Assembly: GCA_963643225.1 (NCBI GenBank)
Contig: CAVIIX010000011.1
Span: 15,905-79,904 of the forward strand
Origin: UBA1258 sp963643225
GTDB taxonomy: Bacteria; Bacillota; Clostridia; Lachnospirales; Lachnospiraceae
Length of the DNA stretch: 64,000 nucleotides
Direction: 5' to 3'
In this document: positions 52,520 to 60,672 of the stretch, piece after piece
Layout of the letters: every line of letters begins with the position of its first letter
Numbering within the stretch: the stretch's first letter is position 1
The notes under the pieces: model-generated
What the model was told of the DNA's origin: nothing
The model's database searches: none
The model's input: the letters and a program-made list of their open reading frames with translations, nothing else
Position numbers and translations under genes: made by a program

Positions 52520-52655
52520 AAATTCAAGAAAACCAACTGCCTTTAGGCGGTGGGTGTTACACAACGCGGTGCTGGGTTATAAGCCCAGTATCCCGAAGGG
52601 CACGAAGTGCCACTTTTAGTAGAGCAGCAGCGAAGCGGAATGTTCATATCATTGA
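52514..52655 (+). repeat. ~142-bp structured repeat, copy 4
   Basis: Begins TTATAAAAATTCAAG, where TAA is the dapL stop, and ends CATATCATTGA. Immediately afterwards the glmS 3' fragment begins. It carries compensated changes in the middle hairpin (CTGGGTTATAAGCCCAG). Confidence 0.88.
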
Positions 52656-52791
52656 AATTCTAAAAACAGAGGATATTTTCGCAGAAAGTCTGGTTATCAT
52701 TCCTCTTCAGCTTATGGGATACTATATGTCGGTGACCAAGGGCCTTGATGTAGACAAACCCCGCAACCTCGTAAAGAGCGTTACGGTTTAG
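52656..52791 (+). pseudogene. Fragment of glmS 3' end
   Basis: About 135 bp nearly identical to 36,095-36,223 of glmS: AAAAACAGAGGATATTTT, CTTCAGCTTATGGGATACT, GTAGACAAACCCCGCAACCTC and AAAGAG.GTTACGGTT. A GAG to TAG change ends it one codon early. The following TAGGAGGTATCAAA serves purA as its ribosome site, which may explain why this piece survived. Confidence 0.93.
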
Positions 52792-52805
52792 TAGGAGGTA
52801 TCAAA

Positions 52806-54095
52806 ATGGTTAAAGCAGTAGTCGGTGCAAACTGGGGCGACGAAGGAAAAGGAAAAATAACTGATATGCTTGCTGAAAGCGCAGACATCGTAGTCAGATT
52901 TCAGGGAGGGGCAAATGCCGGTCACACTATTATAAATGAGTACGGGAGATTTGCTCTGCATACACTTCCTTCAGGTGTTTTCTACAATCATACAACGAGT
53001 ATTATCGGTAACGGTGTTGCTCTTGATATTCCGAAGCTTATAAAAGAAATAGAATCCCTTAAGGAACAGAATGTTCCAACACCAAAAATTTTGGTAAGTG
53101 ACAGAACGCAGATTGTAATGCCTTATCATCCTCTTTTCGATGCCTATGAAGAAGAACGTCTCGGCGGTAAGTCCTTCGGTTCTACGAAATCGGGTATTGC
53201 GCCTTTCTATTCTGATAAATTTTCAAAAATCGGTTTCCAGGTAAGTGAACTCTTTGACGAGGAGGTGCTGCTTGAGAAGGTTGACAGAGTATGTGAGTTA
53301 AAGAACATAATGCTTAAACATTTGTACCACAAGCCAACGATTGACAAGACAGAGCTTATCAATACTCTCCATGAATACAGGGATATGATTAGGCCCTATG
53401 TGTGTGATGTTTCAAGTTTCTTAGATAAAGCAATTAAAGAAGGAAAGACTATCCTGTTGGAGGGGCAGCTCGGAACCCTTAAGGACCCAGACCACGGTAT
53501 CTATCCAATGGTTACTTCTTCTTCAACGCTTGCAGCCTACGGTGCAATCGGTGCGGGAATTCCTCCTTACGAAATCAAGCAGATTATTACGGTCTGCAAG
53601 GCTTATTCTTCGGCAGTCGGTGCCGGTGATTTCGTATCTGAAATATTCGGAGATGAGGCGCAGGAGTTAAGAGTACGCGGCGGTGACAAGGGAGAATTCG
53701 GTGCAACAACGGGTCGCCCCAGAAGAGTTGGATGGTTTGACTGCGTTGCATCCAGGTACGGCTGCAGACTTCAGGGAACCACCGATGTTGCTTTTACGGT
53801 TTTGGATGTACTCGGATATCTTGATGAGATTCCAGTTTGTGTAGGCTATGAAATTGACGGAGCTGTTACAACAGATTTCCCTGTTACCACAAAGCTTAAT
53901 CACGCAAAGCCAGTATTTAAGAAGCTACCAGGCTGGAAGTGCGACATAAGGGGCATCAGAAATTATGACAAGCTTCCGGAAAACTGCCGTAATTATATCG
54001 AATTTATTGAAAATGAAATCGGCTATCCGATTACAATGGTAAGCAATGGTCCGGGAAGAAACGATATTATTTACAGAAAAAGTAAGCTTTTATAA
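52806..54095 (+). CDS. purA: Adenylosuccinate synthetase
   Basis: 429-residue GTP-dependent enzyme joining IMP and aspartate, the first step to AMP. Blocks: VVGANWGDEGKGKITDMLAE with catalytic Asp, RFQGGANAGHTI, LLEGQLGTLKDPDHG and a C-terminal SNGPGRNDII. The length is standard. The ribosome site TAGGAGGT comes from the glmS fragment just upstream. Its TAA lies in the first six bases of repeat copy 5. Confidence 0.95.
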   Translation: MVKAVVGANWGDEGKGKITDMLAESADIVVRFQGGANAGHTIINEYGRFALHTLPSGVFYNHTTSIIGNGVALDIPKLIKEIESLKEQNVPTPKILVSDRTQIVMPYHPLFDAYEEERLGGKSFGSTKSGIAPFYSDKFSKIGFQVSELFDEEVLLEKVDRVCELKNIMLKHLYHKPTIDKTELINTLHEYRDMIRPYVCDVSSFLDKAIKEGKTILLEGQLGTLKDPDHGIYPMVTSSSTLAAYGAIGAGIPPYEIKQIITVCKAYSSAVGAGDFVSEIFGDEAQELRVRGGDKGEFGATTGRPRRVGWFDCVASRYGCRLQGTTDVAFTVLDVLGYLDEIPVCVGYEIDGAVTTDFPVTTKLNHAKPVFKKLPGWKCDIRGIRNYDKLPENCRNYIEFIENEIGYPITMVSNGPGRNDIIYRKSKLL

Positions 54096-54231
54096 AAGCT
54101 CAAGAAAACCCACTGCCTTTAGGCAGTGGGTGCTCCCCGCGAGGTGCCAGGTTACAAGCCCAGTACCTCGTAAGGCACGTAGTGCCGCTTTTAGTAGAGC
54201 CGTAGCGAAGCGAATTGCGAATATCATTGAC
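54090..54231 (+). repeat. ~142-bp structured repeat, copy 5
   Basis: Begins TTATAAAAGCTCAAG with the purA stop and ends ATATCATTGAC. It shows the clearest consensus: hairpin 1 arms CCCACTGCC/GGCAGTGGG, a central GAGGT..ACCTC pairing, hairpin 3 GGCAC..GTGCC, then CGCTTTTAGTAGAGCCGTAGCGAAGCG, which can fold on CGCTT/AAGCG. guaA starts 15 bases after it. Confidence 0.9.
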
Positions 54232-54245
54232 AATAAAGAGGTAAC

Positions 54246-55820
54246 ATGGACAGAGAAAAAATATTGGTAATAGATTTCGGAGGTCAGTACAACCAGCTTG
54301 TTGCCAGACGTGTCCGGGAATGCAATGTTTATTGCGAAATCTATTCTTACAAGACAGACTTAAATAAGATAAAAGAAATGAATCCGAAGGGAATCATTCT
54401 TACGGGAGGACCTTCAAGCTGCTACGAGGAGAATGCGGCAACCTGCTCGCCGGAGCTTTTTAACCTGGGAGTTCCCGTACTTGGCTTATGCTATGGCGCC
54501 CAGCTTATGAATCATGTGCTCGGCGGTAGGGTTGAAAGAGCTAAGGCAAGAGAATACGGAAAAACAAACATATACGTAGATAATTCCTCCAGGCTAATGG
54601 AAGGGGTTCCTGAAAATACTATCTGCTGGATGAGCCACTTTGACTACATTTCAAAGCTTGCTCAAGGCTTTAGAGCAATAGCACATTCGGACAACTGCCA
54701 GGTTGCAGCCTGCGAATGTGTTGAAAAGGATCTATACGGAATTCAGTTCCATCCGGAAGTATTACATACACCAAAAGGCTCAAAGATGCTTTATAACTTT
54801 GTACGCAATATTTGTGGCTGTAGTGGTGATTGGAGAATGGATACCTTTGTGGAGGATTCCATCAAAGCAATCAGAGAAAAAGTTAAGGACGGAAAGGTCT
54901 TACTAGCTCTTTCAGGTGGAGTGGATTCATCGGTACTGGCTGCTTTGCTTGCAAGAGCAATAGGAAAGCAGCTTACCTGTGTATTCGTAGATCACGGCCT
55001 TCTCCGCAAAAACGAAGGCGATGAAGTTGAAAAGGTATTCGGAGAGTACGGAAATTTTGATATCAACTTTATTCGAGTTAACGCACAGGAACGTTACTAC
55101 TCAAAACTTAAGGACGTCGAGGAACCTGAACATAAGCGTAAGATTATCGGCGAGGAATTCATAAGAGTTTTCGAAGAAGAGGCAAAAAAGATTGGAAAGG
55201 TTGATTTTCTTGCACAGGGGACCATATATCCGGATGTCGTTGAATCCGGTCTTGGCGGAGAGTCTGCGGTAATAAAGTCTCATCACAACGTTGGCGGGCT
55301 TCCCAATTATGTTGACTTTAAGGAAATTATAGAGCCCTTAAGAAGCCTGTTTAAGGATGAAGTCAGAAAAGTCGGCTTGGAGCTTATGCTTCCAGAATAT
55401 CTTGTATATCGCCAGCCTTTCCCTGGCCCCGGACTCGGAGTCAGAATAGTCGGCGCAATAAGTGCCGAAAAGGTCAAGATAGTTCAGGATGCAGACTGGA
55501 TTTATCGTACCGAAGTAGATAAAGCCTTAAAGACATACAGGGATGAGCACGGAACAGATGCTCCCTGGATGCCGAATCAGTATTTCGCAGCTCTTACAAA
55601 CATGCGTAGCGTAGGAGTAATGGGAGATGAGCGCACTTACGATTATGCAATCGCAATTCGTGCAGTTCGCACGGTTGATTTCATGACTGCGGAAAGCGCA
55701 GAGATTCCTTTTGAAGTACTTCAGACAGTAATGTCCCGTATTATAAACGAGGTGCGTGGAGTAAACAGGGTTCTTTATGACCTGACCTCGAAGCCTCCTG
55801 GGACGATAGAGCTTGAGTAA
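54246..55820 (+). CDS. guaA: GMP synthase (glutamine-hydrolysing)
   Basis: 524-residue enzyme converting XMP to GMP. Class I amidotransferase domain: LTGGPSSCYE, GLCYGAQLM with the nucleophile, QFHPEV. The ATP-pyrophosphatase domain has LALSGGVDSSVLAALL, and the C-terminal dimerisation domain ends RVLYDLTSKPPGTIELE. The length is standard. The 3' end of guaA is a known integration site for genomic islands in several bacteria, and an integrase-bearing element follows here. Confidence 0.96.
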   Translation: MDREKILVIDFGGQYNQLVARRVRECNVYCEIYSYKTDLNKIKEMNPKGIILTGGPSSCYEENAATCSPELFNLGVPVLGLCYGAQLMNHVLGGRVERAKAREYGKTNIYVDNSSRLMEGVPENTICWMSHFDYISKLAQGFRAIAHSDNCQVAACECVEKDLYGIQFHPEVLHTPKGSKMLYNFVRNICGCSGDWRMDTFVEDSIKAIREKVKDGKVLLALSGGVDSSVLAALLARAIGKQLTCVFVDHGLLRKNEGDEVEKVFGEYGNFDINFIRVNAQERYYSKLKDVEEPEHKRKIIGEEFIRVFEEEAKKIGKVDFLAQGTIYPDVVESGLGGESAVIKSHHNVGGLPNYVDFKEIIEPLRSLFKDEVRKVGLELMLPEYLVYRQPFPGPGLGVRIVGAISAEKVKIVQDADWIYRTEVDKALKTYRDEHGTDAPWMPNQYFAALTNMRSVGVMGDERTYDYAIAIRAVRTVDFMTAESAEIPFEVLQTVMSRIINEVRGVNRVLYDLTSKPPGTIELE

Positions 55821-55826
55821 AACACT

Positions 55827-55872
55827 AAATCCCTACAAACCGTGTAAATACGTGGTTTGTAGGGATTTTTTA
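55827..55872 (+). terminator. Intrinsic terminator after guaA
   Basis: AAATCCCTACAAACC pairs perfectly over 15 bp with GGTTTGTAGGGATTT, followed by a T run. It marks the end of the chromosomal gene set before the mobile element. Confidence 0.92.
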
Positions 55873-55931
55873 ATTTTCGCTGGGTTCATTTTGGGTACAA
55901 AAATTTATTTTCATAAATTTGACCAGGCGAT

Positions 55932-56483
55932 TTACTCTGGATTCTTCGGATTAAGACCGTAGAAATCCATGTGATCATCAAAAGCCTTTTGAGCCTTTAG
56001 TGATTCTAAGAAAGGTTCTGATTCTGGATAGATATCCATCCAAAGGTCAAATGACTCTTCTGCTTTAAGAAGGGCGTTGGCCTTCTCTGTAACATCTTTT
56101 ATTTCTTCACATTTCATTATTTCTTTCTGGTAGCGTTCATATCGGTCATACCAGGAACTCATAAGCGTAAGAGTACCAAAGCTGACGGCAATTCGATCAT
56201 TTCCATCTTCGTCCTGGTATTCTACTAATTCGCCACAATATCGGCGGAAGACCTGAAATAGCTTGTGCATGGCTTTTACGCCATCAAAATCGGCTCCGGT
56301 AAGTGCTTCTACATTTACATGAAGAGCAGTAGCCAAGGCTTCTAAATTTTTCTGTTTTGGATTTCTGCGGCCTGATTCATAGGCTCGAATATAGGCTTCG
56401 CTGACGCCTATGCTTTCTCCAAGCTGCGCCAAAGTAAGCCCTCGTTCCTTGCGGATACGGCGAATGTTTTCTCCGATTGTCAT
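55932..56483 (-). CDS. XRE family transcriptional regulator
   Basis: 183 residues. The N-terminal Cro/CI helix-turn-helix is at residues ~4-60 (IGENIRRIRKERGLTLAQLGESIGVSEAYIRAYESGRRNPKQKNLEALA). The C-terminal acidic helical region is of unknown fold. It is transcribed away from the integration genes. The shared upstream region holds four copies of a CCAAAWGATACGG-like site, so it probably represses both its own and the excision/integration promoter. Confidence 0.87.
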   Translation of the reverse strand: MTIGENIRRIRKERGLTLAQLGESIGVSEAYIRAYESGRRNPKQKNLEALATALHVNVEALTGADFDGVKAMHKLFQVFRRYCGELVEYQDEDGNDRIAVSFGTLTLMSSWYDRYERYQKEIMKCEEIKDVTEKANALLKAEESFDLWMDIYPESEPFLESLKAQKAFDDHMDFYGLNPKNPE

Positions 56484-56530
56484 ATTGTATGTACTCCTAT
56501 CGCTTTATTTGATGCCCACTAGATGGGCAT

Positions 56531-56646
56531 TCGTATCATTTGAATAAATATTATACCTAAAGATACGAATTTGCAATCACAAGCTATTGACACGCACCAA
56601 AAGATACGGTAATATACTCGATACAGAACCGTACCAAATGATACGG
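56531..56646. promoter_or_regulatory. Divergent promoter region with four operator repeats
   Basis: Rightward promoter: TTGACA (56587-56592), 17-base spacer, TAATAT (56610-56615). Leftward -10: TATAAT on the minus strand (56554-56549). Operator-like sites: 56,531-56,542 (inverted, TCGTATCATTTG), 56,556-56,568 (CCTAAAGATACGA), 56,597-56,609 (CCAAAAGATACGG, inside the spacer) and 56,634-56,646 (CCAAATGATACGG). They cover both promoters, as expected for a lysogeny-like switch. Confidence 0.7.
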
Positions 56647-56689
56647 AATGAACAAAATGTAATGGGTACAATTCCCAAACATCGCACCT

Positions 56690-57003
56690 TGACAACTGAA
56701 TAAGACGCAATCAGCTACACAGGCATCGAGCAATTCGGAACTCACGCCATGACGCCGCAAGGCTAGCGATAAATGAGAAATTCCAAAATGAAGCAAAGGA
56801 AGCTTCAATTGCCATGAGGGCCACAAATGATACTCCTTTCCAGCCATAGTTCGAGCGGTGCAAATCCGTCGCAAGCATTGGGGGAAGCTAGGGGGAACAA
56901 ATTCTTCTAGATACGGACAAAGACGTATGTGTGATGGGAATCCTACCATCAGGTTGATTGTTGGAGAACAAAACAAAAAACAAAAAGAAAGGACAATTAG
57001 ATT
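56690..57003 (+). other. Long untranslated leader before the excisionase gene
   Basis: About 310 bases between the promoter region and the excisionase ATG without a convincing + strand ORF. It begins with CACCTTGACAACTGAATAAG and contains GC-rich patches such as GAGCGGTGCAAATCCGTCGC and GGGGGAAGCTAGGGGGAAC. It ends with the ribosome site AAAGAAAGGA. It may be a structured regulatory RNA; no known class is recognised. Confidence 0.4.
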
Positions 57004-57204
57004 ATGAATGAAAAACTTTATTACACAGCCATGGAAGTGGCACAAATGATTGGTGTTGGCAGAACTACAGCCTACAATCTGCTGAAATCAATGAACAAGG
57101 AACTTAAAGAGGCTGGCTATCTGGTAGTGGATGGCAAAATACCAAAGGATTATTTCGATGAGAAATACTTTGGGGGCTCTCACAGAAAGGCGGTGAGTGC
57201 TTAG
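57004..57204 (+). CDS. Excisionase / MerR-like DNA-binding protein
   Basis: 66 residues with a helix-turn-helix YYTAMEVAQMIGVGRTTAYNLLKSMNKEL, typical of the small HTH_17 excisionases that precede Tn916-like integrases. The C-terminus continues as a wing (YLVVDGKIPKDYFDEKYFGG). The stop TAG overlaps the GTG start of the integrase by one base, so the pair is translationally coupled. It would bend DNA at the attachment site to favour excision. Confidence 0.85.
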   Translation: MNEKLYYTAMEVAQMIGVGRTTAYNLLKSMNKELKEAGYLVVDGKIPKDYFDEKYFGGSHRKAVSA

Positions 57205-58283
57205 TGGCAAACAGTGCTAAAAGGGACGCCAATGGCACCTGGCATATACAGTTTCGCTATAAGGATTGGACAGGAACTCAGAGAAAATCTTCTAGAAAGG
57301 GCTTTAAGACAAAAAAGGAAGCTGAAGACTGGCTCAATCACTTTTTGTTACAGCAGGCTTCTGATCCCAACATGACATTAAATGATTTCTGGGGAATTTA
57401 TAAAACAGATATGGCAAAACGCCTGAAAGAGACCACCATGTCAAATAAGGAATACATTATGAGAGATAAGGTACTTCCTTATTTTGGCAATACGCCCATC
57501 AATGAAATAACGGCCGCTAAAATCAGAACCTGGCAGGGTCATCTGATGGATATGGGCTATAAGCCTACTTATCTGAAAACCATTAACAACCAGCTATCCT
57601 CGGTAATGAATTATGCAGTTAATTTTTATGATCTCAGATCAAATCCCTGCAAGAAAGCTGGCAGCATGGGAAAGGGAAAAGCGGATGAAAGGCCCTATTG
57701 GACACTAGATGAATTCAATCGATTTTTGGATGCAATAAGTGACAAACATGAGTCCTGGATAGGCTTTCAGATACTATTCTGGACCGGTATTCGAGTGGGT
57801 GAATTATTGGCTCTTAAGGTGGAAGATATTGACTTGGTAAATAAGACGATTCGTATTGATGAGTCATATACCAGGCTAAAGAAAAAAGATATTATTTCTT
57901 CTCCAAAGACAGAGGCTTCCAAGAGAATCATAACTATCCATGATGAGCTGGCAGAAAGCTTGCAGGAATATATGGCCTGCCTTTACAGGGCAAGACCTTC
58001 ATCACGATTGTTTTCAGAAAAGACGAAAAGATTTTTTGAACACGAGATGGACAGAGGGATTGAAATCAGCGGGGTCAAAAGGATAACGGTTCATTGCCTG
58101 AGACACTCTCATGCATCCATGCTAGTGGAGTTGGGATTTAACCCCATGGAAATAGCAAAAAGACTTGGTCATGGCAAGGTAACTACTACTATTGAAACCT
58201 ACTGCCATTCATCAATGGATGCCCAACAAAAAATAGCATCAACATTAGGAAAGGTTAAAAAGGGCGAAGGAAATGTCTTGTAA
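57204..58283 (+). CDS. Tyrosine recombinase / integrase (Tn916-like)
   Basis: 359 residues from a GTG start in the TAGTG overlap. The N-terminal arm-binding domain begins RDANGTWHIQFRYKDWTGTQRKSSRKGF. The core-binding SAM-like domain spans ~60-165. The catalytic domain has Arg in GIRVGELLAL, HxxR in HCLRHSHASM, and the nucleophile Tyr in TTTIETYCHSS, so the set is complete. It integrates and excises the element; the target is probably the guaA 3' region. Confidence 0.92.
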   Translation: MANSAKRDANGTWHIQFRYKDWTGTQRKSSRKGFKTKKEAEDWLNHFLLQQASDPNMTLNDFWGIYKTDMAKRLKETTMSNKEYIMRDKVLPYFGNTPINEITAAKIRTWQGHLMDMGYKPTYLKTINNQLSSVMNYAVNFYDLRSNPCKKAGSMGKGKADERPYWTLDEFNRFLDAISDKHESWIGFQILFWTGIRVGELLALKVEDIDLVNKTIRIDESYTRLKKKDIISSPKTEASKRIITIHDELAESLQEYMACLYRARPSSRLFSEKTKRFFEHEMDRGIEISGVKRITVHCLRHSHASMLVELGFNPMEIAKRLGHGKVTTTIETYCHSSMDAQQKIASTLGKVKKGEGNVL

Positions 58284-58566
58284 GAGAGAAGATAGAAAAC
58301 GTCATAATACGATAGCTTTTTGGCTCAGTGATGAGGAAAAGGAAGCAGTGGAAGCCAGGATTAAAATAGCGGGCGTTGACAAAGGTGAATACTACCGAGC
58401 TGCAGTCTTGGGACAGGAAATCAATATTGTGGCTGGCAGGTATAAGTCTGACAGATTGGCTATGGCACTGGAGGAAATTTACAAAAACGTGGAAAGAGGT
58501 GATGCCGATGATTGTAGACGGTTGCAGGTTATACTGCAGGAATTATTAGAGCTTATGAAACGATAA
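58273..58566 (+). CDS. MobC-like relaxosome / ribbon-helix-helix protein
   Basis: 97 residues, beginning with a basic segment and TIAFWLSDEEKEAVEARIKIAGVDKGEYYRAAVLG, the pattern of plasmid mobilisation MobC proteins, which bind oriT and help the relaxase. It overlaps the integrase end by 11 bases. The C-terminal half is helical with no known motif. In this element the relaxase gene is 4 kb away, so the assignment rests on the N-terminal motif. Confidence 0.65.
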   Translation: MSCKREDRKRHNTIAFWLSDEEKEAVEARIKIAGVDKGEYYRAAVLGQEINIVAGRYKSDRLAMALEEIYKNVERGDADDCRRLQVILQELLELMKR

Positions 58567-58596
58567 AATCCTCTGCTGGTAACAGAGGATTTATCT
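58566..58596 (+). terminator. Terminator-like hairpin after MobC-like gene
   Basis: AAATCCTCTG and CAGAGGATTT pair perfectly around a seven-base loop, followed by ATCTTA. The T tract is weak. Confidence 0.6.
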
Positions 58597-58611
58597 TACG
58601 AAAGCTTAGTT

Positions 58612-58660
58612 GGAGCTCTCAAATACTGATTTATAAGCAACTTCAGTATATCAGAGCTCC
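58612..58660. repeat. Long two-part hairpin before primase-like gene
   Basis: GGAGCTCT (58612-58619) pairs with AGAGCTCC (58653-58660), and inside it ATACTGA pairs with TCAGTAT. It lies between the terminator and the primase gene, and might be part of an origin or a binding site. Confidence 0.5.
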
Positions 58661-58704
58661 TGGGTACAAACAATGAAAAGTTGAAAAACAGGAGGATGAA
58701 TTTA

Positions 58705-59355
58705 TTGAGTATTTTTGAAGAAGTGAAGGGCATGGTTTCAGCCAGAAATGTAGCTGAAAGCTATGGCCTAAAAGTAGATCGGGGCAAAATGGCATGCTGC
58801 CCTTTCCATGATGACAGGCATCCGAGTATGAAGATTGATGACAATCATTTTCACTGCTTTGCTTGTGGGGCTCATGGAGATGCAATTGGCTATGTGGCTA
58901 GACTTTATGGCCTTAGCCAGTATGATGCAGCATGTAAGATTATTTCGGATTTTAATCTGAATATAAATTCCGCAGGGAAAAGAAGCGAGACAGAAATCAT
59001 AGAAGCCAGACAGAAAATCGTAAGACGTGACAGGCTTTGTGATATCAAGAGTAAATTAAAAATATGGCAGAGAAAACAGACTGACGCTTTGTTGGAATGT
59101 GAAAGCTTGATAAAGCAAGCTGAAGAAGCTTTGCTAAAAACATCAAGCCATACAGTATTTCTTACCAATGGCTTTGCCTATATGATGCATAAGAAAACAA
59201 CCATTGCTTATTGGCTGGACATCCTTTGCATGGGCACTGAAGACGAGGTGAAGGAATTTTTCCTTACAGATGGGAAGGAGGTGAGCCGTATTGTTGCAAA
59301 CATTAAACGAGCAGGAGATGACATCCTGGGAAGAAGCAGACAAGCTGTTGGATAA
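58705..59355 (+). CDS. CHC2 zinc-finger primase-like protein
   Basis: 217 residues from a TTG start at 58,705, nine bases after AGGAGG; the ATG at 58,696 is too close to the ribosome site. The zinc finger reads MACCPFHDDRHPSMKIDDNHFHCFACGAHGDAIGYVARLYG (CHC2 type of DnaG). No TOPRIM catalytic domain follows; the C-terminal half is helical with a coiled-coil-like stretch. It probably works with the overlapping VapE gene in element replication. Confidence 0.8.
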   Translation: MSIFEEVKGMVSARNVAESYGLKVDRGKMACCPFHDDRHPSMKIDDNHFHCFACGAHGDAIGYVARLYGLSQYDAACKIISDFNLNINSAGKRSETEIIEARQKIVRRDRLCDIKSKLKIWQRKQTDALLECESLIKQAEEALLKTSSHTVFLTNGFAYMMHKKTTIAYWLDILCMGTEDEVKEFFLTDGKEVSRIVANIKRAGDDILGRSRQAVG

Positions 59356-60652
59356 TATTGCAGGCTTATCTGTAGAGGACGTCAAGGCTATGCTTGCTAC
59401 CAATGAGAAAGGCAATGTGAGTCAGGGTATTGATAATTGTATGATTGCTTTGCAGCATGATCCGATACTTTCCGGTGCTATCTGTCATAACGATCTTACC
59501 AATAAAATGGACATTACTAAGGATATTGGTTGGGGTAAGCCCGCAAATGGTGGTGTCAGGGATGTGGATATTGATCAGATTGATTGGTATCTGGAGCGTA
59601 CCTATGGCTTGAAAAATTATAAAGCTATAGGAAAGGCTCTGAATATTATCGCCAGTCAAAATCATTTTCATCCAATCAAGGATTATTTGGAGGGATTAAA
59701 GTGGGACGGAATTAGCCGAATAGGAGACCTGCTTCCTAAATACCTGGGTGTAGAAAAATCGAACTATGAGACAGAAATAATGACTCTTTTGATGCAGGCT
59801 GCCATCCACAGAATCTATGATCCAGGATGCAAATATGAAATCATGGTCTGCTTGATTGGCGGACAGGGAGCCGGTAAATCTACTCTGTTCAGGCTACTTG
59901 CTATCAGGGATGAATGGTTCTCGGATGACCTTAGAAGGCTGGATGATGACAATGTGTATCGTAAGCTGCAGGGACATTGGATTATAGAGATGCCGGAGAT
60001 GCTTGCCACAGTAAATGCCAAGACGGTGGAAGAAATAAAATCCTTTTTAAGTAAGCAGAAGGATAACTATAAGATTCCCTACGAGGTACACCCGGAGGAC
60101 AGGCCTAGACAGTGCGTGTTTGTAGGTACTAGCAATACCCTTGATTTTCTTCCGCTGGATAGGACTGGGAATCGACGATTTGCTCCTATCATGGTCAATA
60201 TGGAGCGGGCTGATAAGCACATTCTGGAAAATGAACGGGAGTCCCGTGAATATATTAGGCAGGTCTGGGCTGAGATGATGGATTTTTATTGGAAGAATAA
60301 AAATTACAAGTTGAAGATATCCCAGGAGAATGCAGATTATTTGAAGGAGTTACAGAAGGAATTCATGCCGGAGGATACCAAGGTAGGAATACTTCAGGAA
60401 TGGCTGGATCATTCTTCAGAGGATTATGTGTGCACCATGCTTCTTTATAGGGAAGCTTTGGGACATGACTGTGATCCTAAGGCCTGGGAGCTGTCGGAAA
60501 TCGGCAGCATAATGAACAATAGCATTAATGGCTGGGAGTCTGGACCACAGCACAGATTTAAGGATTATGGTCAGCAGAGAAGCTGGAAACGGATTAAATC
60601 TGAGGATGGATTTGCACCGGTTCCTGAGGGGGCAGGCCTGCCATTTGATTAA
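59291..60652 (+). CDS. VapE/virulence-associated E family P-loop helicase
   Basis: 453 residues from a TTG at 59,291, nine bases after AGGAGGTGA. The gene starts 65 bases inside the preceding one in another frame, indicating coupling. Walker A is CLIGGQGAGKSTLFRLLA. Later family blocks are DDNVYRKLQGHWIIEMPEM, FLSKQKDNYKIPYEVHPEDRPRQCVFVGTSN and DRTGNRRFAPI with the arginine finger region. VapE-type proteins of islands and phages act as replicative helicase or primase-helicase. Confidence 0.87.
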   Translation: MLQTLNEQEMTSWEEADKLLDNIAGLSVEDVKAMLATNEKGNVSQGIDNCMIALQHDPILSGAICHNDLTNKMDITKDIGWGKPANGGVRDVDIDQIDWYLERTYGLKNYKAIGKALNIIASQNHFHPIKDYLEGLKWDGISRIGDLLPKYLGVEKSNYETEIMTLLMQAAIHRIYDPGCKYEIMVCLIGGQGAGKSTLFRLLAIRDEWFSDDLRRLDDDNVYRKLQGHWIIEMPEMLATVNAKTVEEIKSFLSKQKDNYKIPYEVHPEDRPRQCVFVGTSNTLDFLPLDRTGNRRFAPIMVNMERADKHILENERESREYIRQVWAEMMDFYWKNKNYKLKISQENADYLKELQKEFMPEDTKVGILQEWLDHSSEDYVCTMLLYREALGHDCDPKAWELSEIGSIMNNSINGWESGPQHRFKDYGQQRSWKRIKSEDGFAPVPEGAGLPFD

Positions 60653-60672
60653 GAAAAAGTCTTTTTGCCCTC

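Noticed and set aside
54046..54270. Small protein encoded by the 142-bp repeat (similar frames in copies 1, 4 and 5)
   Set aside because: The frame is broken in copy 3, lacks a ribosome site, and the hairpin pattern explains the conservation better.
55892..58669. TGGGTACAA at 55,892, 56,663 and 58,661 as attachment or integrase arm sites
   Set aside because: The same nine bases also occur inside carB near 38,136, so the match is not specific to the element.
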